DNA of 6,078 nt from Bryobacterales bacterium (lineage in GTDB: Bacteria; Acidobacteriota; Terriglobia; Bryobacterales; Bryobacteraceae): positions 1 to 6,078 of the forward strand of contig JALOKO010000298.1 in NCBI GenBank assembly GCA_025456495.1. The letters are read 5' to 3'. Below are positions 1 through 5,497 of the stretch, piece after piece; positions within the stretch are counted from its first letter, which is position 1, and every line of letters starts with the position of its first letter. The notes below the pieces were generated by a model that worked only from the letters and a program-made list of their open reading frames with translations, did not search any database and was not told where the DNA came from. A program made the translations under genes and the position numbers.

Positions 1-58
1 GCAGAATGATCATGCAGATGATAATCAACCAAATGATGGCCGTCTTCAGACTAGACAT
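1..58 (-). CDS. ftsH: FtsH-like membrane AAA+ metalloprotease, N-terminal 19 codons only
   Basis: Reading the minus strand from the ATG at 58-56 gives MSSLKTAIIWLIIICMIIL, which then runs off the left edge. A short polar start, a Lys and an unbroken hydrophobic stretch is the usual beginning of FtsH, the inner-membrane ATP-dependent zinc protease that degrades unfolded membrane proteins and some regulators. In FtsH this stretch is the first transmembrane helix. The start is backed by GGAG (64-67) five bases upstream. Position is the stronger argument: tilS lies just upstream on the same strand, and tilS followed by ftsH (sometimes with hpt between) is widely conserved. None of the AAA+ or HEXXH protease region is inside the window, so the identity rests on context plus 19 residues. 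Any other protein starting with a membrane helix remains possible. Confidence 0.6.
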   Translation of the reverse strand, partial: MSSLKTAIIWLIIICMIIL

Positions 59-187
59 TCACACTCCGATACCCCAGGAAACCCCATCCGGGTTCCCGCT
101 CACCTCTTATGACGCCCGAAACGGGGAAGTGGATTCCCATTGACCACGAATCCTTCGCCAGTCGATTCCCCGGGAAGAATCCTGCGC
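59..187 (-). other. tilS-ftsH intergenic region
   Basis: This 129-bp gap separates the tilS stop codon from the start of the ftsH-like gene. It holds the ftsH ribosome binding site (GGAG at 64-67) and several GGATTC/GAATCC words (131-136, 148-153, 177-182). The first two could pair as a 6-bp stem with an 11-base loop. No T-run follows the stem on the minus strand, so I do not call a terminator. I found no convincing sigma-70 promoter. Co-transcription of tilS and ftsH is plausible. Confidence 0.4.
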
Positions 188-1672
188 CTAGGAAAATGCG
201 CATCCCCCGGCTTCCTCCGTCGCGGCCGCAAAGCCCTGGGCGACCCCGAAACTGGCTGTCCAGACGATCTCTCCAGCGGATTCCAGCACTACCTCGTCCG
301 CCCTGCGCCACACGGGGATCGCCATGCGTTGAAAAAGCTCTTTGATCTTTCGTTTTGATCCACTTCCGCGAAGTTGGAACTGGTCGCCTTCACGCCAGTA
401 GCGTAGCAACAGAGGGAAGTGTAGCTGACGCGGGTCTACAACACTCCAGTCTCCAGTATACTCGGAATCGAATTCCTGACACCGGGGAATGTGGGACCTC
501 CAATCGCCCCGGTCGACCCCGGTTTCCGCCCCGCCAACAGGCAGCGCGAAGCGCACAGCAGGGGGAGCAAACAGAGCCTGCCCCTGTTTCGGTGCAGCAA
601 TCGACAAGGGCAACCTGTTTGTGGCGGCGGCCAAGCCGGTGGTTGGGGTGGGCGCCACGCGCAGCCAACGCCCGCTGCGCTGGAACACCAGTCCTCGCAC
701 CTGAAACCGGCCGCCCTGGGTGGATGGCAGCCACAGGCCACGCACGGTTTCCACGGCGGCAAAGCCCAATGCCGGCGCTGGCGCGTCTCCGTCCCCGGCG
801 GCCGACGCCGCGCCAGCCGCCCGGCCCGTCAATTCCAGAATCACCTCGCGTTGGATGGCCACATCCAACCCGGCGAACCTGTGTGCGCAACCCTCCCAGC
901 CGTAGGGGCCAGTCTGAAAGCCTCGGTCCACCTCGGTGGCCGCCACCTGGCGCAGGTAGCGCCAGGCGTCGCGCAGTTGAGTGGCTGTATTGACCAGGAC
1001 GCACTCTAAGGACGGATTGTGCGAGGCCGCCAACGCCGGAAGCCATTCCCCGCGCAGGCGATTCCGCCGGAAGGTCGGGTCCTGGTTGCTGGAATCCTCC
1101 TTCCAAGGCTGCCCCAGCCGCCGCAGATAGGCCCGAATCTCCTCTCGACTCCGCTGTAGCAGTGGGCGCGCCACGCCCTCCGCCGTCAGTGCAGCCATCC
1201 CGCCCAAACCCCGGCTGCCCGCGCCCCGCAGCAGGCGGAACAGCACCGTCTCGGCTTGGTCTCCCCGATGGTGGCCGGTGGCGATGCGCGCGAGCGTGGC
1301 CTGTCTGCGTGCGAACGCATAGAAGGCGCGCCGCTGCTCGCGTGCCCATTCCTCCACGCCCTGTGACGGCGCCTGGCCCGCCTCAATCCGGTGGACGCAC
1401 AACGGCAACCGGGCTGCGGTCGCCAACCCGCGCACGAAGGCCTCCTCGTCGTCTGACTCCGCGCCGCGCAGCCCGTGGTTGACGTGCAACACCGTCAGGC
1501 GCCACCCGAAATCCGGCGCCAGCGCGCACAAAACCCGTAGGAGCGCGACGCTGTCCGCCCCACCGGACACCGCCACCCCCACGCCGACCCCATCCGGCAG
1601 CAGACAGTGCGCCTCCATGTCGCGCGCCACCGCCACTTCAAACGGATCTCGGTTTTGCATCTCATCCGCCAT
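188..1672 (-). CDS. tilS: tRNA(Ile)-lysidine synthetase TilS
   Basis: TilS uses ATP to join lysine to C34 of the CAU-anticodon tRNA-Ile. This makes lysidine, so the tRNA reads AUA and is charged with isoleucine instead of methionine; the enzyme is cytoplasmic and normally essential. The 494-residue product has the N-type ATP pyrophosphatase P-loop SGGADS at about 36-41, the HVNHGLRG motif at about 63-70 and GHHRGDQAET at about 133-142, all characteristic of TilS. The C-terminal TilS domain is at about 414-481, with RYWREGDQF and the basic GSGSKRKIKELF. The length fits the family. The frame stays open upstream to 2149, but that part lies antisense to kdsC and crosses a 19-bp tandem repeat, so it is probably not translated. 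The start chosen (1672) gives 35 residues before the P-loop. GAGG at 1684-1687 lies rather far upstream, so 1660 and 1618 are real alternatives. The gene probably shares an operon with the downstream ftsH-like gene. Confidence 0.93.
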   Translation of the reverse strand: MADEMQNRDPFEVAVARDMEAHCLLPDGVGVGVAVSGGADSVALLRVLCALAPDFGWRLTVLHVNHGLRGAESDDEEAFVRGLATAARLPLCVHRIEAGQAPSQGVEEWAREQRRAFYAFARRQATLARIATGHHRGDQAETVLFRLLRGAGSRGLGGMAALTAEGVARPLLQRSREEIRAYLRRLGQPWKEDSSNQDPTFRRNRLRGEWLPALAASHNPSLECVLVNTATQLRDAWRYLRQVAATEVDRGFQTGPYGWEGCAHRFAGLDVAIQREVILELTGRAAGAASAAGDGDAPAPALGFAAVETVRGLWLPSTQGGRFQVRGLVFQRSGRWLRVAPTPTTGLAAATNRLPLSIAAPKQGQALFAPPAVRFALPVGGAETGVDRGDWRSHIPRCQEFDSEYTGDWSVVDPRQLHFPLLLRYWREGDQFQLRGSGSKRKIKELFQRMAIPVWRRADEVVLESAGEIVWTASFGVAQGFAAATEEAGGCAFS

Positions 1673-1765
1673 TGGTTCTGGTGCCGCCTCCATCCCTGCC
1701 GGCGCGCCATGGGTACGGAACACGGCGCCGCTGCCCTCCGCGATGTCGTCCCCGTCTCCCCCAGG

Positions 1766-1807
1766 CATCCTCCGCCGCAGCCGCCATCCTCCGCCGCAGC
1801 CGCCATC
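1766..1807. repeat. 19-bp tandem duplication, about 2.2 copies
   Basis: The unit CATCCTCCGCCGCAGCCGC occurs exactly twice in direct succession (1766-1784 and 1785-1803), followed by CATC of a third, decayed copy. It is non-palindromic and C-rich on the plus strand. The unit length is not a multiple of three, which argues that this stretch does not encode an N-terminal extension of TilS or KdsC even though both frames are open through it. It probably arose by slippage or unequal exchange in the divergent control region; a binding-site role is possible but unsupported. Confidence 0.85.
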
Positions 1808-1909
1808 TTCCCTGGCCGGGTCCGGCGCTCCACCCGCTTTGCTATCCTCTACCCTTGGGACTTCCCCTGCGCCTATTGTACGGTTCGTGGGTGTATCCAT
1901 GTCCCCAAC

Positions 1910-1916
1910 GGAAGGA
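1910..1916 (+). promoter_or_regulatory. Ribosome binding site that fixes the kdsC start
   Basis: GGAAGGA lies nine bases before the ATG at 1926, a good Shine-Dalgarno match at normal spacing. The other in-frame ATG at 1899 has no such sequence before it. The 1926 start also gives a protein of normal KdsC length. Confidence 0.7.
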
Positions 1917-1925
1917 CTGCCGATC

Positions 1926-2471
1926 ATGCAATTTCCCCAGGACGCCCTTGCCCGCGCCGCCAAGGTCAAGCTGCTGCTGATGGACGTGGATGGCGTCCTT
2001 ACAGACGGCAAGCTGTACAACCTGCCCGGCCCCGGCGGCGACATGGTGGAAACGAAAGCCTTCTCCGCACAGGATGGCATCGGTTTGCGCTGGCTGGTCT
2101 GGCACGGCTTCAAAACCGGGGTCATCAGCGGCCGCGTCTCTCCCGCCACCGTCGAGCGCGCAACCCAGGTGGAGATGGCCTACATCTACCAGGGTCACGT
2201 CGAAAAGGTACCCATCCTGGAGGAGATCCTGCAAAAGGAACAAATCGCGGCAGACCAGGTGTGCTTTGTCGGTGACGACCTCACCGACGCCATCCTGATG
2301 CGCCGTGTCGGGTTGGGCGTCGCCGTCGCCAACGCCCGCCCTGAAGTAAAGCAGGTGGCCCACTACGTCACCAGTTCTCCCGGGGGCGAGGCTGCCGTTC
2401 GCGAGGTCTGCGAACTGCTTCTTTCCGGCCATGGACTGTGGCAAGCGGTCCTGGACAAGTACGAAATCTAG
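1926..2471 (+). CDS. kdsC: 3-deoxy-D-manno-octulosonate 8-phosphate phosphatase KdsC (HAD family)
   Basis: KdsC removes the phosphate from Kdo-8-phosphate to give free Kdo, which is then activated by CMP-Kdo synthetase and built into the LPS inner core; it is a cytoplasmic, Mg-dependent enzyme. The 181-residue protein shows all HAD motifs: motif I MDVDGVLTDG (nucleophile Asp20, acid/base Asp22), motif II in VISGR (Ser69), the motif III lysine in HVEKVPIL (Lys94) and motif IV GDDLTD (116-121). There is no large cap domain, as expected for the C0 type. The C-terminal part, with VGLGVAVANA, HYVTSSPGGEAAVREVCELLL, is typical of KdsC tetramers. A related HAD phosphatase such as the CMP-Neu5Ac synthetase-associated type is possible but less likely. 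It is transcribed divergently from tilS, and the next gene is 149 bp downstream on the same strand. No terminator is visible after it. Confidence 0.9.
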   Translation: MQFPQDALARAAKVKLLLMDVDGVLTDGKLYNLPGPGGDMVETKAFSAQDGIGLRWLVWHGFKTGVISGRVSPATVERATQVEMAYIYQGHVEKVPILEEILQKEQIAADQVCFVGDDLTDAILMRRVGLGVAVANARPEVKQVAHYVTSSPGGEAAVREVCELLLSGHGLWQAVLDKYEI

Positions 2472-2584
2472 CCCGCATCGCCAACCCATGTCGCTTGCGG
2501 CGCACTTTTGCGGCTGCTCCTGCAGATTTCCAGAGAATAGTTCCGCCTTCGCCCCACTATATCCCTGAGAGCGTGTGTGCGCTT

Positions 2585-2597
2585 CCCCGGCCCGGGG
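2585..2597. repeat. Short GC-only inverted repeat before the ribosome binding site
   Basis: CCCCG (2585-2589) and CGGGG (2593-2597) flank a three-base centre, GCC. The repeat ends 10 bases before the Shine-Dalgarno sequence at 2608. In RNA it could form a very small stem that would not mask the ribosome site. In such GC-rich DNA it may be chance. Confidence 0.4.
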
Positions 2598-2607
2598 TGG
2601 CGCGTCC

Positions 2608-2616
2608 AGGAGGTGA
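2608..2616 (+). promoter_or_regulatory. Near-perfect ribosome binding site deciding a GTG start
   Basis: AGGAGGTGA is an almost complete complement of the 16S rRNA 3' end. It stands with seven bases between its GGAGG core and the GTG at 2621. The frame is open further upstream to 2438, but that part overlaps kdsC, and the GTG start places a clean signal peptide at the protein's N-terminus. Confidence 0.85.
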
Positions 2617-2620
2617 CCAA

Positions 2621-3127
2621 GTGGAGCCAGCCAGAATTCATCGCCCGCCGTCCAGCCGCAAGGGCCAGTGCATCGCGATTCTACTGCTGACCCTGCTGCT
2701 GTTCCTCTCGCCCGCCTCCGCCTGGGATGGAACCGGAAAGGCCACCTATGTCGGCGGCACCATCGTTGGACTGCCGGATTCCGCCAAGGGCAACATCGGC
2801 ACCACCGACGAGGACTTCTTTGTCTTCGACAGCAATGCCGTGGAAGTGGCCATCCCCTGGGAGCGAATCAATCTGCTGGAGTACGGCCAGCGAGTCGGCC
2901 GCAGGATTGGCCTTGCCCTCGCGGTCTCGCCGCTGTTTCTGATGACCAAGTCCCGAAAGCACTTCCTGACAATCAGCTTCCAGGACGAGCGCGACCGGCA
3001 GCAGGCACTGGTCTTTCAGTTGGACAAAGCGCACGTGCGCAGCGTCCTGGTGACGATGGAAGCGCGCACCGGTTTGCGCGTGGAATTGCAGGACAACGAA
3101 GCCCGCTTTGGTGGAGAAAGCCAGTAA
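2621..3127 (+). CDS. Exported protein of unknown function with a YVGGT motif
   Basis: This is a 168-residue protein starting at GTG behind a very strong ribosome binding site. The N-terminus has several basic residues (R5, R8, R13, K14), a leucine-rich core (about 18-29) and a signal peptidase I-type end SPASA at about 30-34, before WDGTG. The mature part would be about 134 residues. It begins with a GKATYVGGT segment, followed by alternating beta-like stretches, an IPWERINLLEYGQRVGRR stretch and a hydrophobic patch (about 95-108). A charged region with SRKHFLTISF and MEARTG comes next. From memory, similar small proteins are annotated as hypothetical in Acidobacteriota, and I know of no assigned function. 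The stop codon overlaps the ATG of the next gene (TAATG), so the two are probably translationally coupled. A periplasmic or envelope role is inferred only from the signal peptide and neighbours. Confidence 0.82.
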   Translation: MEPARIHRPPSSRKGQCIAILLLTLLLFLSPASAWDGTGKATYVGGTIVGLPDSAKGNIGTTDEDFFVFDSNAVEVAIPWERINLLEYGQRVGRRIGLALAVSPLFLMTKSRKHFLTISFQDERDRQQALVFQLDKAHVRSVLVTMEARTGLRVELQDNEARFGGESQ

Positions 3128-3807
3128 TGCCCACAAATCCAGCACGGGTCAGACTCTTGTTCTGGGGCGGGATGCTCAGCGTCATCGGCGTCCTTTGGGG
3201 GTTGCTGCAACTGGTTCTGCCGCTGCAGGGACAGGACCCCTCACCTTCTGAACCACTGCCATCGCACATCCAGCACGTGCGGCGGCTCTGCGTGGAAGAC
3301 TTCGAAGGCGGCGAGAACGCCCGCCAACTGCGCGCCATGTTGATTGACCAACTGCAACGCATGGGCGGCTTTGCGCTGACAGAAAATCCGGCGCGCGCCG
3401 ATGCCTACCTGCGCGGCTTCGCCGAAGACCTGGTGTTTACTCAGCAGCACAGCCGGGACGAGGTGAGTGGCGTGCGGGCGCAATCCTCGAACGCCACGGG
3501 CGGCTACACCCGCAATCGCAGGGCGAATTCCTCGTCCATCGGCGCCAACGAAGCGGTGCGTGAGCGTTCCACTGAGCGTCGGCATGAGGCGGCTCTCACG
3601 GTGCGCATCGTCAACGCGGACGGGGACGTGCTTTGGTCAGGGTCAGCAGAAAGCCGTGGCGGGAAATACCGTAGCGCCAGCGCCGAAGTGAGCGCTCGGG
3701 TGGCGGCGGACCTGCGCAAGGCGCTAACAGCAATCGACCCGCCCCCCGGGACCGCGCTCACTCATTCCGCAGACTCACCGGCTTCCGGGAATCCTGAACC
3801 AAATTGA
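3127..3807 (+). CDS. Membrane-anchored or secreted protein, CsgG/LpoB-like fold suspected
   Basis: This is a 226-residue protein. Its ATG shares one base with the preceding stop codon, and GGAG (3113-3116) lies ten bases upstream inside that gene. Residues about 9-33 form a hydrophobic segment after two arginines, either an uncleaved anchor or a signal peptide; no lipobox cysteine is seen. Residues about 50-104 read as a beta strand (HVRRLCVEDFE), a helix with QLRAMLIDQLQRMG, a strand FALTENP and then ARADAYLRGFAEDLVF. That order (strand, helix, an ADA.L.G strand) recalls the CsgG/LpoB-like group of envelope proteins. A polar Asn/Ser/Arg-rich loop (about 112-150) follows, then strands ALTVRIVN and DGDVLWSGSAES and a helix (about 185-203). 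The C-terminus is Pro/Ser-rich. The fold is my inference, and the function is unknown. It forms an overlapping pair with the exported YVGGT protein, and its last 50 bases overlap the convergent kinase-TonB gene. Confidence 0.8.
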   Translation: MPTNPARVRLLFWGGMLSVIGVLWGLLQLVLPLQGQDPSPSEPLPSHIQHVRRLCVEDFEGGENARQLRAMLIDQLQRMGGFALTENPARADAYLRGFAEDLVFTQQHSRDEVSGVRAQSSNATGGYTRNRRANSSSIGANEAVRERSTERRHEAALTVRIVNADGDVLWSGSAESRGGKYRSASAEVSARVAADLRKALTAIDPPPGTALTHSADSPASGNPEPN

Positions 3808-5497
3808 ACGTGATCTCCACGTTCACCCTGGCTTCCGTAGGCTTGCCATCAACGGTTCCAGGTTGGAAGCGCCAACGGGCCAATGCATCGCTGGCGGCCT
3901 TATCCAGGTCTGACCGAATGCCCTTTGTCACCTCGATGTTGCGGGGCACCCCATCCACTCCCACCAGCGCACGCAGGCCGACGGTACCGCTCACCCCTTC
4001 CCGGCGGGCGGCCGCCGGATAGACCGCCGGTACCCGCAGCGTGGGACGCGGAGCCGTGGTGACTGCGGGCACGGCAGAGCCGGGCGTCCTGTTGGCGTCC
4101 ACTGGCGATGCGCCCGGATTCGACGAACCGGAGTTTGGCGAACCGGGACCGGTGGCGGGCACTGCCGCTCCGGGCACTGCTGCTCCGGGCACTGGCGTTC
4201 CAGGTACTGGCGATGCCGCCCCTTCCGGTGAACGCGATGTGGCGGGCGACCCGCCGGTTCCAGGCAGTCCCGCAGGTTTTGTCGCGGCGGGCGATTTCGG
4301 GCTAGCCACGGCGGGCGGCTTCACCACTGCGGCCGGGGACCCGCCCGGCCTCATGGTTCCCCCGGCTGTCGTCGGCGGTGTGCTTGTTGTTGGGTATCCG
4401 CCATTTGGCGGCGCGGCCGGGCGCGATGAGGACCCTGGCGGCTGCGGCAACTTTACCGCGCTGTTGGAAGCCACCGGTTGCCCGGTGGGGTTGGTGCCTC
4501 CGCCTGTCTGCGCATCCATCGCCGGCCGAACGGACGGAGTGTCCGTGGACCCGGAATTGGCGGTGAATCCATTGGCGGCGTTCCCCGGCCCCCCGGGCAA
4601 AGCAGCATCCGCACCCTGGTTCACCGGGGTCACAACGCCTGCTGCCCGCTTGTCCTTGTCATCGTTCTCCGGCGATGTGCGCAGCAAGCGGAAGAGCCCG
4701 AAAATCCCGCCCACCAGGACAAGCCCCAGCACCACCAGCAGCGGAGCCAGCCACAGGTTCTTCCGGGGTACCGGCGTGGGTGTGTATGCCGACGGCGTGG
4801 ATGCCCAGGCAGATTGGCTGACGTTGGGCGCTTCAGTGGCTTGCCGGGCAGACGGCTGCCACGTGGGTTGCGACAGCCCCGCACCTGGGGGGATTCCGGC
4901 CGTAGTTCTGGTGGCTGGCCCACCCATCGGCGGCACGGGCGGGAGCGGTGTTGAGGCCGGCGTCGCATCGGGGCGCGGAATCAGGCCGGGGGTCGGCGTC
5001 CGCGTAGACATCGGCGCCCGTGTCTGCGTCGAAATCGGCGTCGCTATCGGTGTCGCCATCGGCGTCGCCACAGACGCGGTGCCTGCTGGCGGTGGCAGAG
5101 GCATTCCGGTATTCGGATAGGCGCCGGAGGGCGTCCCGGTCATCGACGGTGGCGGCATCGCCACGCTGCCACTGCCGTAGCCGCCCGCTCCTCCCGGCAG
5201 TGACTGGGTTCCCGTGAGGCTGTCCCTGCCCATCGCCGGGTTCCGCAAGGTCCCCGGGGACTCCGCACCGCCCAACCCGGCGGCATCCCGGAAGGCCTGC
5301 GCCAGCGCCATGCAATTCGGGAAGCGGTCGTCCGGATTCTTCGCCAGGGCTCGTTTCAACACCGCGCTCACCGCATCGCTCAGTTGCGGATTGTCCCGTT
5401 TGGGGTCCGGCTCATCCGAGACGATCTTGAAGATAAGCGTCGTCATCGAGTCCGCTGTAAATGGACGCTTGCCCGTGATCGCCTCATACATCACCAC
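3758..5497 (-). CDS. Kinase C-lobe, transmembrane segment, Pro/Ser/Thr linker and TonB C-terminal domain (3' part of a broken gene)
   Basis: This open frame of up to 579 codons is the downstream part of a Ser/Thr kinase gene. It begins within the kinase helix F motif: DQYSLG precedes it in frame, then VVMYEAITGKRPF. The C-lobe continues to AKNPDDRFPNCMALAQAF (about 52-69). A Pro/Thr/Ala-rich juxtamembrane region (about 80-245) follows, with ATPM/ATPI repeats. One strong transmembrane helix (about 248-269, bases 4691-4756) comes next. A second low-complexity segment (about 275-480), rich in Pro, Gly, Ala and Ser, includes PGAAV repeats. The protein ends in a TonB C-terminal domain (about 484-567): YPAAARREGVSGTV, VDGVPRNIEV, ALARWRFQPGTVDGKP and VNVEITFNL. 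Expected topology is kinase in the cytoplasm and TonB domain in the periplasm. The upstream N-lobe is in another frame and the catalytic core is absent. Independent translation could begin at GTG 5497 or ATG 5491, but neither has a clear ribosome site. TGA 3758-3760 ends the gene within the convergent neighbour. Confidence 0.8.
   Translation of the reverse strand: MVMYEAITGKRPFTADSMTTLIFKIVSDEPDPKRDNPQLSDAVSAVLKRALAKNPDDRFPNCMALAQAFRDAAGLGGAESPGTLRNPAMGRDSLTGTQSLPGGAGGYGSGSVAMPPPSMTGTPSGAYPNTGMPLPPPAGTASVATPMATPIATPISTQTRAPMSTRTPTPGLIPRPDATPASTPLPPVPPMGGPATRTTAGIPPGAGLSQPTWQPSARQATEAPNVSQSAWASTPSAYTPTPVPRKNLWLAPLLVVLGLVLVGGIFGLFRLLRTSPENDDKDKRAAGVVTPVNQGADAALPGGPGNAANGFTANSGSTDTPSVRPAMDAQTGGGTNPTGQPVASNSAVKLPQPPGSSSRPAAPPNGGYPTTSTPPTTAGGTMRPGGSPAAVVKPPAVASPKSPAATKPAGLPGTGGSPATSRSPEGAASPVPGTPVPGAAVPGAAVPATGPGSPNSGSSNPGASPVDANRTPGSAVPAVTTAPRPTLRVPAVYPAAARREGVSGTVGLRALVGVDGVPRNIEVTKGIRSDLDKAASDALARWRFQPGTVDGKPTEARVNVEITFNLVQDSRKPVSLRNE
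4157..4216 (-). repeat. 15-bp tandem repeats coding PGAAV-like pentapeptides
   Basis: There are four consecutive 15-bp units (4157-4171, 4172-4186, 4187-4201, 4202-4216). The first two differ at one base and the later ones are more diverged. They encode PGTPV, PGAAV, PGAAV and a partial unit in the periplasmic linker before the TonB domain. The unit is a multiple of three, so copy number could vary without breaking the frame. Confidence 0.85.
5034..5069 (-). repeat. 12-bp tandem repeats coding ATPM/ATPI tetrapeptides
   Basis: Three adjacent 12-bp units differ from each other at one or two positions. They encode ATPM, ATPI, ATPI on the cytoplasmic side of the membrane segment, and degenerate copies continue toward 4990 (STQT, RAPM, STRT). 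The many Thr-Pro pairs could be phosphorylation sites, a common feature of kinase juxtamembrane regions; that role is inferred. Confidence 0.8.

Larger units (their letters stand above)
1673..1925. other. Divergent intergenic region between tilS and kdsC
   Basis: This 253-bp region should hold the promoters for both tilS (leftward) and kdsC (rightward). It contains a 19-bp tandem duplication (1766-1807), a GC-only inverted repeat (GCCGG at 1815-1819 with CCGGC at 1822-1826) and the kdsC ribosome binding site. TACAAT on the minus strand (1880-1875) resembles a -10 box for tilS, but only a poor -35 (GGGACA, 19-base spacer) precedes it. On the plus strand TATCCT (1843-1848) and TATTGT (1874-1879) are weak -10-like words. 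I cannot assign a promoter with confidence. Confidence 0.45.
2472..2620 (+). other. Intergenic region between kdsC and the exported-protein gene
   Basis: This 149-bp gap has no convincing terminator for kdsC. TATATC at 2558-2563 resembles a -10 box, but no matching -35 stands at the right distance. A short perfect inverted repeat (2585-2597) sits just before the strong ribosome binding site of the next gene. The downstream pair could be read from its own promoter here or by read-through from kdsC. Confidence 0.35.

Noticed and set aside
131..153. GGATTC/GAATCC inverted repeat as a tilS terminator
   Set aside because: The stem is only 6 bp with an 11-base loop, and no T-run follows on the minus strand.
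390..1349. Minus-strand open frame of 319 codons overlapping tilS
   Set aside because: It is a shifted-frame shadow of tilS with Arg/Gly/Pro-rich, low-information sequence. The tilS frame has all the conserved motifs.
1673..2149. Upstream extension of the TilS frame to 2149
   Set aside because: It would be antisense to the kdsC 5' end, crosses a 19-bp tandem repeat and would add about 159 residues that TilS proteins do not have.
1842..2489. Minus-strand open frame of 215 codons opposite kdsC
   Set aside because: It is antisense to a well-supported HAD phosphatase, with no family features of its own.
4157..5069. Repeat clusters as a possible CRISPR array
   Set aside because: The units are 12-15 bp, directly adjacent, without spacers, and lie in frame within a coding linker.
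4041..5120. Plus-strand open frame of 359 codons rich in Gly, Ala and Val
   Set aside because: It lies antisense to the Pro/Gly/Ala/Thr linkers of the kinase-TonB gene. GC-rich codons on the minus strand remove stops on the other strand. It has no ribosome site and no recognisable domain.
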